From NCBI GenBank assembly GCA_928212115.1, contig CAKMRJ010003334.1, positions 22,698,736 to 22,762,735 on the forward strand: a stretch of DNA of 64,000 nt, written 5' to 3'. Source of the DNA: Lactuca virosa. Its lineage: Eukaryota; Streptophyta; Magnoliopsida; Asterales; Asteraceae. The position numbers and the translations under genes were made by a program. The notes under the pieces were generated by a model. It was not told the origin of the DNA and did no database searches. It saw only the letters and a program-made list of their open reading frames with translations. Position 1 is the first letter of the stretch. Every line of letters begins with the position of its first letter. This document shows, piece after piece, positions 12,360 through 25,682 of the stretch.

Positions 12360-13110
12360 CATGGCAGGTTACTCATGAGCAAATTAAATATAATATATGA
12401 TTTAATGATATTTATAGTTGTTTTTATGATTAATTAATTTTAAAAAGTTTATTCGCTTAAGATTTTTTAATTTATATCATTGTAATTATTTAAAATATCA
12501 AACATTGTTTTTTGTTTTTATAGATAACAATATAATTTTTGTAAATAATATTACTTTTAATTACTGTTGTTGTAAGTTATTTAAAATAACGTATTTGGAA
12601 ACTCTTATTTGGTTTCAGAAATTTAACTTTTTTAAAACTTATGTGATGAATATTGTTAGTTTCATTGGTTGTAATTATTTAAAACAATAAACATTGTTTT
12701 TGTTTTTAAATATAACATTATAATTTTTATATAATATTACTTTTAACTATTCTTATTGTAAGTTGTTTTTAAGTTACTTATTAGAAAATTCTTAATGATT
12801 ATAAAAAATAGTTTCATGGTTTTTTTGTTAATTTAGGATTACATTTTAGGTTTAACACTATAATTTATAACTTTTAACTATCTATAAAATAGTCTCTCGA
12901 TTTTTTTCAAGCTTGTGAAATTTTGATTTAAGTTAACCGTTTAACATTATATTGAAATTAATAATTTAACTAATTTGCATAAAATCATAAATTATACAAA
13001 AGTTATGACTTTAAAATGTCAATTGCTCGTAGAAGATAACATATTTAAACTAAAAGTTAATTATAATATGTTAAAAAGTTAAAATCGTAATTTTATAAAT
13101 AACAGAAAAT
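12360..13110 (-). mobile_element. Helitron-family fragment
   Basis: On the - strand this matches the interior of the Helitron at 3342-4635. For instance, 'ggttactcatgagcaaatt' at about 12366 is the complement of the 'ttcatgagtaaccc' block near 4410, and the segment around 12930-13090 aligns with the complement of 3900-4110. An internal direct repeat is present (units starting near 12480 and 12665). The terminal hairpin and CTAG are missing, so the 3' end has been lost. Confidence 0.55.
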
Positions 13111-14339
13111 TTTGATATTTTTATTTTTTTTATTTTTTAATTTTCATTTTTATTTATTTTTATTTTTTATTTTTTTAGAACAGCAATAAAATATGATATT
13201 TTAATACTATAATTTAGCTAATTTATGATTAAAATTTAGTTTTTATTTTAATTTACTTGATATTTATTTTGGGAATATTAGTGTATTTTTCATGTTGTAG
13301 GTTTTGTTTATTTTTAGGAAAATTCGAGAATGTCACATTTGTGCATGCTCTTACACATGTTTATGGGAATTATGGGAAAAAAATCTACCTCTTTTGACAC
13401 CCCAAAAGGCCTTGCTCTCCTTAAGGTATGCTCAGAATCTACAATTTCACATTTAATCTTCAACCTATGCTTAAAATGAGACATTATCAAGATTCAAAAA
13501 ACAGATTAATGAATGTTACCTGAAGTGTTAGTAGCAAGAAGAAGTGCTCGTGAAGAAACAAGTTGGTGAGTCAAAGATGATGGTTTGACTATTCCTTATG
13601 GTTTCAATTGCTAAAAGAAGAAAATATTTCATTAATATATAAACAAAATTAATGATAGCAATTGACTTTTAAAAACTCAAAAACTAACACCTACCGTTTG
13701 GAAAAAAACCTGTCTAGCATGGAATTCACAATCTAATTGGTCACAGGAGAAGCATTCTTGATAAAGTTTCAGAAACATCAGCCAAATAATGCCATGCTTG
13801 TCATATTTGTATTATTCACCATACATATTATATCCACAACCACGTATTGGTTATGAACAGAAAAAAAATAGTTCCTCATTCATACAGACAAAACAACAAA
13901 CACCTTGTCTACATAAAAGGAAAATAGTTAAATTATCAATTACATCACATAATCACAAGAAAAATGAAAGAAAATAGATAATAAGTGGATTATCTAATTC
14001 TGTGAATATAAATTTAATTGGTTGATATTTGCAAAGATCTGCAACGGTCTTGTAATTTTGTAAAACAATTTTGGAAATTAGGCATTCGTGTGAATATGCA
14101 GAAATTGCTTCAAATTTGAGAAACACACTTTACGTGATACTCTAGGAAGTTGAAATTAAGTCTGAGAAGTCTTTTTTTATCGAGTTTCCTACACGAATGG
14201 TGAAAGCCAAGAAGAGAAGAAGTGGAATTGAAGCCCTAAATTCCCGGAGGAAAAAAAGTCCTAAGCATCAAACGGAGGAAGTTGGAAAGGAAGAAGGATG
14301 GAGTTCAAAGTTGTTGGAGAAACATATGACATATCAAAA
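13111..14339. other. AT-rich intergenic sequence, no gene seen
   Basis: T-rich low-complexity sequence (13110-13190) is followed by ordinary intergenic DNA. A short potential exon with a splice-donor-like end ('ctccttaag|gtatgc', near 13425) was noted but has no supporting homology or continuation. Confidence 0.4.
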
Positions 14340-14920
14340 TTCTAAACAATAACAGAGCACAAGCGATTGGTGGCGGCAATTGAGCACAAAGGTGGTTGGC
14401 GACAGAAATTGAAATCCTGATTTCTTGGACGGCAAATCGTCGATCGTCAAACCCAAAAAGTCGGAGACATTGCTCAAAAACACAATAGGATTAGAAAGAA
14501 GACAAAATTTAATGAAAATCATTAAAAAAAACTAAAACCACCAACAACATACCGGAATTCCTCAGGCACTTGGTTGCAGGCGTTTGGTGGCAGCAATAGA
14601 GCGCATAAGGTTTTTGGTGAGAGAAATCCAAATCCTATATTTTTAGATGAAGTAGTAAGGAGAATCAAACGATCGTCAAACCCAAAAATACGGAGACATT
14701 GCTCAAAAACACAGTAGGATTAGAAAGAATATCAATTAAATGAAAATCATAAGAAAATTGAAACAACCAACAACATACTGAAATTCCTCAGATTACAGCA
14801 CTTGGTTGCAGGTGTTTGGTGGCGGCAATAGAGCGCAGAAGATTTTTGGTGAGAGAAATCGAAATCCTATATTTTTGGATGAAGTCGTCAGGAGAATCAA
14901 ACGAACAGTCAAAGACGAAC
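14340..14920. repeat. Tandem repeat of about 217-232 bp, three diverged copies
   Basis: The block 'tggcggcaat.gagc.ca.aag.tt.ttgg' starts at 14371, 14588 and 14820, giving spacings of 217 and 232 bp. Each copy also contains 'cggagacattgctcaaaaacaca.taggattagaaag'. The third copy is truncated before that block. Short - strand frames in the copies are related to each other but match no family I know. Confidence 0.7.
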
Positions 14921-15119
14921 GAAGAAGAAAGGAATGTAGTCGGAGACGAATGAAGAAGAAAGGGGCGGAGGAATTTACAAAGTGATGTGGATGGTTACAA
15001 ACTGATGTCGATGTTTTTGTCATTACGATATTAAGATGTGGCAAAAATCTGAAACGTTGGAAGTTTATTGTTCTCAGATGTGTTGGGTTTTAATATATGT
15101 ATATAATTATTAGAAAGAA

Positions 15120-15305
15120 GCTGAAAAATCATGGAGGTTTCAAATGCATGCGGTGCAACCGTGCTTGTAAAAATGTCTCTTTTATGTATTGTTAGAATAT
15201 TGAAAAATATATTGTTAGAATATTGAAAAATATATGTTTATTATGGTTATGTTATTGACATTAACTTTGATATAATATTTTTACACTAATTTATATATGT
15301 ATATG

Positions 15306-15404
<99 letters not shown>

Positions 15405-15830
15405 CTAGGTTCAAGTATTCTAACTAATTATTGTACAAATATCGTATACAATGAGAATGATAAATAAAATATGTTGTTTGATAATATAAATACGTTCAAT
15501 CTTACATAACTAGTGTCATTAACACACATTCTCGTAGATTAAATCGTTTATAAGGTTATTATACACTTATTATTATTATTATTTTCATTTCTATCAGAAT
15601 GTTGTCAAAATGTTTTTATGGGTCGTATTCTTTCAGAATGAAAATGAGTGAAAAACGATGTACGAGAACAAAAATAAATAATAATTAGCAAGAATACATG
15701 AAAATGACGATATTTTGTAAGGTTTAACGTATTCGCATTGCTAAATAACTTATTCTCTTAATAATTTTCATAACATACAATATAAATACAATATTAAGTG
15801 TGAAAAGAATAACCTAAGCCTATATATATA

Positions 15831-15877
<47 letters not shown>

Positions 15878-17035
15878 CTCAACTATTTTGAACAATAATA
15901 TTCATTGACATTAACCCACATTCCTCTTTAATAGAATTAAATATAATTATATATTTAGTATTATTTTTAACAATTGTTATGATTGATTAATTTAAAATTT
16001 TACTTATGCTATTATTTTCTAATTTCATTAATGATGTTAATTTAAAATACAATTTATTTATAGCTAACGTTATGTAATTTATAGTTTGATGTTATTATCA
16101 TTTAAAATTATTGTTCATTAATTTTAAACCACTTATTATTATTAATAAGTTAAAGAAGACTTTTAAGAAATACTTAATATTATTATTCAAATATGAAACA
16201 TATACTAAATAATAAAGTGAAAAGCTTAACAATTTGTATTTTAAAAGAGACATGTATGGATAATATGATATATCCATGATTTTTAGAATTTCATTTTATT
16301 ATTTATAACTATTGCTCCTTAATTTTAAAACCAGTTATTATTATTAATAAGTGAAGAAAACTTTTAAAAAACACTTATTATTACATATAAAATGTTAAAC
16401 ATATACTAAAATATAAAGTGATAAGATAGACAATTTGCATTTTAAAAGAGACTTATATGGATAATATGACATATCCATGATTTTTAATTAATTATTGCTT
16501 TGAAGCAACACAAACATACAAACATATATACAATATTTGATTAAATATTAGTTATATCACATTTCATAACATATGATCGATAACATGAATTTAATCTAAT
16601 TTACATTGAAATTTCAACCACAACATACAATGATTGTCTTAAAAGAATACTTAAACCAAGAAAAAGAAAAGAATTACTATATAGCAAACTTACAAATTAA
16701 AAATCTTAACATAATAACATGGCTCGAAAAGTGGTCCAAACTACTCAAACCAACACAAAAACCTTTAGACTTGTTTTCTTTGTAAATTTTGTATGTGATT
16801 GATATTTGTGTATCTACTCAAAGAGATTGGTCTTTTATAGTAGATTATCCATTAATTGCTTATTAATGATATTTTATAAGTTATAAAACATTTGAATGGT
16901 TAACCATTATTAAGAGACTTTTGAGTCGTATTCATTTAAATAAGAGGTTTCAAATGAATATGCTTTAAGTAAAAATACCTCATGGGAGTTTCAAATTAAT
17001 GTGGAGAAAGGAAAAATGTTTCTTTTATAAGTATA
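15120..17035 (-). mobile_element. Helitron (- strand), interrupted copy
   Basis: The sequence aligns with the neighbouring Helitron at 17036-18170, including 'gttattgacattaactttga' and the 'tttaaaccacttattattattaataag' blocks. Its - strand 5' end 'tatacttataaaagaaacatttttcc' lies at about 17034, directly against the CTAG terminus of the next copy. The match is interrupted at about 15274-15885. The left boundary is unclear: another 5'-terminus-like block ('aaaaatgtctcttttatgtat') lies near 15165-15190. Confidence 0.55.
15274..15885. other. AT-microsatellite-bounded insertion inside the Helitron copy
   Basis: Relative to the sister Helitron copy at about 17140, roughly 610 bp are inserted between 'ctttgatataatattt' and 'ttttgaacaataatattc'. 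The insert begins and ends close to long AT runs (15309-15384, then GA to 15404; and 15822-15874). It starts its unique part with 'gagagagctaggttcaagtattctaac'. No inverted repeats or target duplication were resolved because of the AT runs. Confidence 0.45.
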
Positions 17036-18170
17036 CTAGACGAATTTTTGCGCGTTGCGCAGCGTAGGTTTAAAATATATTGTTAAAATGTTCAAACATA
17101 TATGTTTAAAATGGTTATGTTATTGACATTAACTTTGACATAATATTTTGAACAATATTATTCATTGACATCAACCTGCCTTCCTCATTAATAAAATTAA
17201 ATATAATTATCTATTTAATATTATTTTTAAGAATTGTTATGAGTGATTAATTTAAATTTTTGCTTATGCGATTATTTTTCTAATTTCAATAATGATGTTA
17301 ATTTAAAATACAATTTATTTGTTGTTAAAGTTATGTATTTTATAAATTGATGTTAGTATCATATAAAATTATTGTTCTTTAATTTTAAACCATTTATTAT
17401 TATTAATAAGTTAAAGAAGATTTTTAAGAAACACTTAATATTATTATTAAAATGTGAAACATACACTAAATAATAAACTAATAAGATAGATAATTTGCAT
17501 TTCAAAACAGACTTGAATGGATAATATGACATATCTCTGATTTTTATAATTTGATTTTATTATTTATAATAATGGTTCATTAGGTTTAAAACCACTTATT
17601 ATTATTAATAAATGAAAGAAAACTTTGAAAAGACACTTATTATTATAATTAAAATGTTAAACATATACTAAAATAAAAAGTGATAAGATAGATAATTTGC
17701 ATTCTAAAAGAGACTTACATAGATACTATGGATAATATTGCATATCCATGATTTTTAATTAATTATTACTTTGAAACAACATAAACATACAAACATATAT
17801 ACAATATTTAATTAAATATTATCTATGTCACTTTCCATAACATATGATCGATAACATGAATCTAATCTAACCCTCAAACCAACACAAAACCTTTAAACTT
17901 GTTTTCTTTGTGAATTTTGTATGTGATTTGTATTTGTGTGTCTACTAAAAGAGAATGACATTTTTTTAGTAGACTAGTCATTAATTGTTTATTAAACATA
18001 TTATATAAGTTATAAAACCTTTCATGATGTGTGATTAATTACTTTGAAGGTGAAAATGTGTGGGGGTTTCAAATGCATGAGGTGCTTGGAAATTTGTGTG
18101 GGGGTTTCAAATGCATGAGGTGATAGGAAAAATGTCTCCTTTATAAGTATAGTATGATATGATAGTATGA
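17036..18170 (-). mobile_element. Non-autonomous Helitron (- strand)
   Basis: On the - strand the 3' terminus is a hairpin (TGCGC-AAC-GCGCA, plus-strand 17049-17061) followed by about 9 nt and CTAG (17039-17036), then T. The 5' end lies at about 18145-18170 ('atacttataaaggagacatttttcc' on the - strand) and shares the 'catttgaaac' block with all copies in this window. No ORF is present. Confidence 0.65.
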
Positions 18171-18490
18171 CTAGGCGAATGCCCGCGCGTTGTGCAGTGG
18201 AATAATTATGTAGTTAATTATGGTTATATATATTATGGTAAAATAGATAGTTAACATTTTTGTAAGCATATGGTTAGTTGAGAAGGTATAGTTTTAAAAC
18301 AAATAAGATGCTAACATAATGCAATTAACAAAATTATAACATTATAATTGATATTGTGTAATCTATTCTGAATAGGTTGTACATAAAGAATGTATGCGAT
18401 TAAATAGTATGTATATTTTTTGATATACAAATATTTATACAAATAAATTATGACAAAAATTATTATTAGTTTAAAAGTGTAATTGTAATG
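18171..18490 (-). mobile_element. Helitron 3'-terminal fragment (- strand)
   Basis: CTAG at 18174-18171 on the - strand, preceded by a partly decayed hairpin (GCGC-GTT-GTGC in plus-strand text, about 18185-18195) and 'cattcgc', marks another Helitron 3' end. It abuts the 5' end of the copy at 17036-18170 in the same head-to-tail order. The body is cut off where LTR-like repeat copy 2 begins, about 18491. Confidence 0.5.
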
Positions 18491-20511
18491 TTTATTACAC
18501 ATTAGTATCTAATGTAATTATTCGATAATTGATTAAATATGAGTTCTCATTTGTGGTCGTATGTGTTTAGTTTCTTAGGTAAACCCCAACATGTGTTGAA
18601 TCATATTTTTTGAAAATTATTGAAAAGATTAGAGAACTTACTTCTTGACTACAATGTTTGGTAATTTAAGACATCTAATTTCGCATTTTTTTCATTATAG
18701 ATTTAGTAGAACTTGTGAATTTTCGCCATTAAATCTCTATGCTCGAGTTGCTCATTCATTTTTAAAGGTTTTAAATCTTCTTTCATTCTTGGAGTTTTAG
18801 ATTCTTCAAGAATTGTGGGTAGACCTCATGTTCTTGCATTCTTTAGTAAGATTGGAACAAATATAGTTCTAGAAACTTATCTGAAATGCAAAGGTTTTGA
18901 TATTCTATCTTGAGACTTTAACTCCGGTAGAAAATATTGCCTTCAGTAACCGCATTTCTCATTCATTTTTAAAGGTTTTAAATCTTCTTTCAATCTAGGA
19001 GTTTTAGATTTTTCAATAATTGTGGGTAAACCTCCCGTTCTTGCATTCTTTAGTAAAATTGGAACAAATATAGTTTTGAAAAATCTATCTGAAATGCAAA
19101 GGTTTTGATATTCTCTCATGAGACATTAACTCCGGTAGAAAATATTTCCTTCACCGACCGATGATCGGGCAACTTTGTCACAACTAGCAATTTAGGGCTT
19201 AGATTGTGAAGCTTGTACACAATAAATTTTCCTCTATGTAACCGGGATATATCAAATTAGTGAAATTCAAACCACAGTGTTATTTAAGTTCATGTGTGCT
19301 TACATTTAGGAATCAAATTAAAACAACTTCTTGCAAGCCCAAATGTCATCCAATAGCCCAACAAAGCCAAATTTTTGGCCTTTGCCCAAGAGTTCTCGGC
19401 CCAACACCCTATTGGACCGAAAACTCTTCCTTTGGCCTTATTGGGCTGAAATTTTTTTTTGGGCCTCATTGGGCCGAAAACCCATTTTATTCGACCCAAT
19501 TGAAACCAAAAAGCCCATATACATTCCAAACTCAAAACCTTTCCATCTTTGGGCTTTAACAGACTGAAAACCTCCTTGTGGGCCAAGACAAAAACCGAAA
19601 ATCCATTTCAAAGGCCCGCTATGGCCGAGAACCCTATAGGGTTCGGTTTTTGCTAAGTAAAAAAAAGAGAAAAATAAATTGAAAATGTGCCACCTAATAA
19701 CTTTACCTTGAGTTACCCACCATACATCTACACCATGCACCCTTTTATCCCACATGCACCTATACACTACACAAGAATACCCACCATACATCAAAGCCAC
19801 CACCTTTTCTTCCTCCCTCTTATTCTCGGCTGCAAACACACACCCACATACACACTTCAAACATTTTACTCACTTGCTCTCAAGAGAAAAACTCCTCTCA
19901 TCCCTTCTCTCAAAGAAATTTTGAGCATCATATCCCCATCAAAATCGGTCCTACGCAACTTAGGTAAGTTTCTTATGAAACTCAAGTGTTTCCATACATG
20001 TTTATGCTAAGATTATCCTTCTTACACACACCATATCATGTGTAGCTTCTTAGAGCATCGCCATTTTCGAGTAACCTTCAAGATACACAAGTCTAGGCTC
20101 AACAACTTCCTTCTTCTTTCTCCTAACCCACGAAATCAAGGTGAGCTTCATACCCCACTCTTTTCATGTTTTTCATACTTTTTTTTGGTGGTGGTGGGGG
20201 GGATACAAGTCCATTTCCGGTTAACCATTGGCTATTTGCATGCACCCATATGTTCATGTAGCAATTTGTGCTTGAAATGTATAATATCTCATGTTATTAC
20301 ATCATGAACTCGTTATTTACAAGTGTCATACTTGCTAGATTATGTTTAACCATTGAATAATTGCATGCTTCTTATTTGTGTGTTGAATATGGAACAAATA
20401 TTTGTTTAAAAAGGTTATTACCTCATAAACATCGTAATGAACATGTTTATTAACATATGTGTCGTGTAAGACTTGGTGGACATGGGTTGTTCTCTTAATA
20501 TTTTCGAAGTC

Positions 20512-20578
<67 letters not shown>

Positions 20579-21251
20579 CTATATAACTTAGGGATAGTTA
20601 GATGTATTTTTTTTACAACCTACACTAATACTTGCAAAAATATTGAATATGTAGTTTATGGCACTACAAGAGTTGTGATTTTATTTGAGCTAAACTCAAA
20701 CACCATATTTTGTGTTTAAACTTACAAAATTGATAATAAAAAAAAGGATAAAGTATGAATATTTTACTAAAAATAATATTATTAGAAAAATAACTGTAAA
20801 AATCGTCGTTATTATTTTTGGATGGTTTATAACCCAAGATAATATACTATTTTTACAACATTTGTTACAACTAGACATTATTCATTAAAGGCTATTTATA
20901 TAAAAAGTGGTAAATAGCTTAACCGAAAACATAAACAAAACAGTTTTGTGACAGAAAATATTGCATGTCATAAAATGTCTGTCATAAAACTCATATTTCA
21001 TATGTAATAGGTTGCGTGTCATGAAATCTGGAAATCGCGTGTCATAAAACAGCATATTATCAAATTCTTAAAAATGCGTGTCATAAAATTCTATCACGAA
21101 TTTACACTAGTGATGTTGTTTCAATAAACAATAAAGAAAGTAGAACTTTGAAATAAACCGTTAATGCTCTAGTGAGACACTACCTTCACCGTACCTACTT
21201 AGCGTACACTTTAAGTCCTGTAATTATAACCTGAGTCTCCTGGAAGGAGAG
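18491..21251 (+). mobile_element. LTR-like long repeat, copy 2, first segment
   Basis: Nearly identical to 1-2771, including the internal duplication, the 'gggccgaaaa' tract and the AT microsatellite (20515-20577). It is interrupted at the GAGAG target (21247-21251) by a solo LTR and resumes at 25683-26176 and again after 52355. The assembled outer element ends at 52651 with 'cgggggtgtgaca', the terminus used by the related Gypsy LTR at 52355. I therefore infer a long (about 3.5 kb or more) LTR, probably solo or truncated; its start and target duplication were not identified. Confidence 0.65.
20515..20577. repeat. (AT)n microsatellite
   Basis: About 60 bp of AT dinucleotides in LTR-like repeat copy 2. 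The homologous array in copy 1 (2019-2110) is longer. Confidence 0.95.
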
Positions 21252-24200
21252 TGTCACACCCCGCTAAAGCGGAAACACGAGGCGTGGCAGTATAAAAGGT
21301 TTCATAGTAAAAGTTAAAAGACAACAGCAACCATAGTATTAAAAATCATTACAATTTCACAATGGGTTTGAACAACTTTTAAAAGAAATTACAATGTAAA
21401 TTGAAATACAACACATGCGAATGCTCCTAAAAGTGAAGTGTCCCTAAGTGCCGCTTACTCGATGATTCCTGAAAAAGCATGTAAAACGAGCGTCAACTAT
21501 AAAAATAGTTGGTGAGTACTCACAGATAAACAAAATAATATTGGTTCCATGAATTGAAATCAAAGTTTTGATAAAAGTTTCCAATAATAAAAGTATATTG
21601 TTAAAAAGAGTAAATAAGTTTGTAAAAACAAAGTTCTTTGTCATCACGAGGGATAAATTATGTTGCCCGAATAAGATGCAACATTCATATTCTCATGGAA
21701 GATAAAGTTCGTTACTCAAACGAGTAAGCAAGTTTCATTGCTAAAATGAGCAATCAATTTTGTTGCTACAAGGAGCAAATAATTTCATTGCTAAAACATG
21801 TATATAAGTTTTCAGTAATAAAAGTTCGTTGTTGTAATGAGAAACTATGTTCATTGTTATAATTAATAAACAAGTTTATTGCTATAATAAGTATCGAGTT
21901 TGTATGTGTATGAGCAAACAATGACTTCTCAACCAAACCTATGACTGAAGCCCTATCAAGATCTATGCTTATCGTTCCATAGATTAATATGGTATCATGC
22001 ACTCCAGCAATAGGGCGAGTGAGGAGTTGTCAATTCCTAATAGCGCTATCCATAATGACCATTGGCTCAAAGAGTTAATGGTTAGAGATAAGTGAAGGGC
22101 CTTAATACGATAAGTTCTCATGTTCCGTGTTGCATAGACATACATAGAGAGATATAGCAATAAATAGCAATCATATTTGATACAAATCGATTTAAATACA
22201 ACATTCAAATAATAGTTTTTCGGGACATGCTTTTCCACCCCAAAACATAAAAACCGAAAATAGGGGAGTGCGTGAATACTCACAATATGCAAAATATAGT
22301 AATCAAGTTTATACTAGTCAACTAAACATAACGAACATATATAGTTTAGGACATGCTTTTCCACCCCAAAACATAAAAACTGAAAATAGGGGAGTGCGTG
22401 AATACTCACAATATGCAAAATATAGTAATCAAGTTTATACTAGTCAACTAAACATAACGAACATATATAGTTTAGGACATGATTTTCCACCCCAAAACAT
22501 AAAAACTGAAAATAGGGGGAGTCGTGAATACTCACAATATGCATTGAGATGATGCAAATGATGCCTTGAGCTAAGTTCCACTTGTACCACTATCGATTCC
22601 TACAATAATGGTATTCGCTAGTGAGTCTCTAATCGAAATCTAACACTAGTATACTTACTACTACAATAGAATTATGCCAATATTGTGTCAAAATTTAATA
22701 TTGATAAGTTACAAACATTTTTCTGTGAAAATTAAATTTCAATGGATCAATTGTTATATAACAATTTAAGTGGAAAATTCTCATTATTGAAATGTTAATA
22801 TTTAACATTTTAAGAAGTGTTCTAATGATTAAATATTCAAAAACTGAATCAATTTAGTTCTAAATTTCCCAAACTTTGTATTTCAGTTTTAATTGAAGTC
22901 AAAGACCTTAAGATAAATTTTCTTGAATTTTTGATTTGTCTAACTGTTTTTCACCATTTAATTCCTTGAATAATCATAAAATCATGGAAAAATAGTAAAT
23001 TATCATGAAAAATTCTTATAATTTTTGTGCAACTGTTTTACAGTGTACATAATCTGGGAAAAATATTAATATGTGTTTTCAAAAAGTTTAACACAATTTT
23101 TATGATTTTTGTTTATTTATTCTATAAAAATAGAAATAAATAGATAACAGTTTCAAAAATTCACAAAACTTTTTTTACAAGTGTTATTACACATACTTAA
23201 GCTGGGAAAAATATAAAAATGGATTTATAAACTGTTTAACCCAATTTTATGATTTTTGTACCTTTAAGTGTATTAAATCTTGGGAAAATAGAAGAAAAAT
23301 AACATACAGAAGATAAAAATCATCAAAATTTTGATTTATCATCCTAACATATTATAAGAGTTTCTGGTAAATTGTTATTAATTTTGGATTAGTAAAACTA
23401 TTTTTCCTGTTTTTAATCCATTATAAACACAAAAATCATGGAAAAATAGATATACATTTTGAAAAATTCCCAACATATTTTTCTGAGTCTTACATATAGG
23501 GTACAAGCTGCGAAAAATAAGAAATAATATTTTCACTTTCCCTAAAGTTGTTTTATGATTTATTAGAGCTAAATAAAAAGAAAATTAAAAACCATACTAA
23601 ACAATAACAAAAGTCATTGAAACTTCATGAGAGATGTTTATTAAGTTAAAGAATCATCCAAGAATTGTTCCAGAATTTATTTACTAGTGTAAGTATTTTA
23701 TATGATTTAACACTCTATTTTCTTACTATTTTCATATAAAAATAAAGAAAATATATATTGAGCTGAAAATTTCCAGAATGCATCTTCATACAATTTAATA
23801 ACAATGAAAAATTGTTTTCTTATTTTTGATGTTGAAAACCATGCCTAAAGGCTCAATAAATTTATAGAGAAAACTTGGTTCTTGTGATTTATGTAAAGAT
23901 TATTGATGTTACTTTGACAATTTTTGCAACATGTTACAAAGACTTTTGAATCAATATCTTTTTGTACCTATTAATACATGATATTAAGAGTTCAAAATAA
24001 TTTTTGAATGATTTTTAGTGATGAATAAGTCCTTTGAACATGCAACACAAAACAAATGTTCATAAGGAAAGTGTTGTTTGAGCAACCGTTTTGTAAAAAT
24101 TGGTAAATATCGAAATATTGGAAGTTTCCAGTGAGGTCAGATGGGTTTGAAAGCTAACTCAAAATATTATATTTCAGAAAAAGAATCACGAATTTTGGCT

Positions 24201-25682
24201 AAGAAATGAGTGAGATATGACAGTTTAAAGTCAGGTAAAGAAATCTGGCAGATTGCATGCATGATGATTGGTTAGAAAAGTGAGTTTTCATCATTTCCTT
24301 GAGTAAATCTTTTCAAGTATTTTTAAATATATCATGATAAACTCATATTTTAGTCATGTTTCCAGAGATCAAAAGATTAAAACTTATCAAAATGTATACA
24401 TGCATTTATGAACAAAATTTTGTTTCTCAAAAACTCTTAACTTGAGTTTGATGTTTTAATCCTTAAAATCGATTTTTGCACTATGATCGTGAACATGCAA
24501 CCTTGTTTATCATACATGCATGGTGTTAAAACATATCCATCATGTTGTAAAAACCATTTTAACAAAAAGAAAACAAGTTTGAAGAAGACGAAGAAGAAGA
24601 AAGTGTAAGAAAAACAGCAAAACTTGAAGAAAAAGTGTAGAAATCGATTTTACCTTAAAGAATACCACAAGATGATGAAGATTTCGAGTTTGAGGAGTGT
24701 TCTTGGGTTTGTTTTCTGGAAAATTTCTTGGTTCTTAGAGGGAGGAAGAGAGAATGGAGTGGTGTTTGGAGAGAAAAAAGTAGAGAGAAGGTAGAGAGAG
24801 TTTTCTAGAGAGAGAAAGAAAGAAGAGAGATGTGTGTGTGTGTTGGAGAATGGGAGTGTGAGAGAGAGATATGGGGAGAGAGGGATCCGATTTTAGGGGA
24901 GGAGAGGCTCCCTTTCTCTAGTTTCATTTATAAAAATTCAAATCTTTTATAAAAATATCCAACTTTTATAAATTGTGCACCTTAACCTAGTTTTTATGCA
25001 TAAAACTCTTGATTTTTGACTTATAAATCAAGGGTAAATGTTAATAACTATATCTTTATTTTTCATTGAATTGTATTTCATAACAATTATTATGATAAGA
25101 TAATATTATAAGGTTCATAATTGTTTTTATAGGATTTTTAAGGTTAAAGTTTATAAATATGAGTTTTTAGGGCTTTTAGGGTTTAATAAACTTTGAATAT
25201 CAAAATAAATAGAATATTTGAGACTTTAAATTATCTTATGGTATTATAACTCTTTTATAGTTATAAATAATGTTTGTAATTTATTTTTATCGGTTTATTG
25301 GCATTCTATGTAGTGATTCCGAGATTCAAGCGAAATTGAGGAATCAAGTATACTAGTCCTAGTCTTCAACTTTGACTTAAGTTCCTACAAGACTCGGACC
25401 TAATTTATACCGCTAGGTCAAGTGCATGATGTGTGTATATGATTCATAAAAAGGTGTTCGATCCAAAGACCGACCCGAATATGGATAGTCACTACAGTTA
25501 AGTAGTAGAATTCACATATCAATGTGAAATCTAAGTACACCATCCATTGTTTCTATCTGTTTCCAAGTTTCTACTAGGTTATAACTTAGCTTCTAGTTAC
25601 TAAGTCTAATATGTGTTGTGCCTATATGTGCAACTAAGTCTAGTCAAATCTAGAACCGACTCGAATTTTGACGGTTGTCACA
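21252..25682 (-). mobile_element. Solo LTR of a Gypsy-type retrotransposon (4.43 kb)
   Basis: The element starts TGTCACACC and ends GGTTGTCACA and is flanked by GAGAG on both sides (21247-21251 and 25683-25687). The uninterrupted repeat copy 1 has this site only once (near 2770). On the - strand the ends read TGTGACAACC...GGTGTGACA, as in the Gypsy LTR at 26177, which sets the orientation. There is no internal coding region, primer-binding site or second LTR, so it is a solo LTR left by LTR-LTR recombination. The purine-rich, simple-sequence zone at 24560-24900 is probably transcribed leader sequence. Between 22560 and 24560 I see only AT-rich unique sequence. Confidence 0.85.
22225..22545. 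repeat. 126-bp tandem repeat in the solo LTR, about 2.5 copies
   Basis: The unit beginning 'acatgcttttccaccccaaa' starts at 22225, 22351 and 22477, exactly 126 bp apart, with few mismatches. The last copy is partial. On the LTR's own (-) strand the array lies upstream of an acceptor-like TTTTTCAG (complement of about 21468-21475). Confidence 0.9.
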
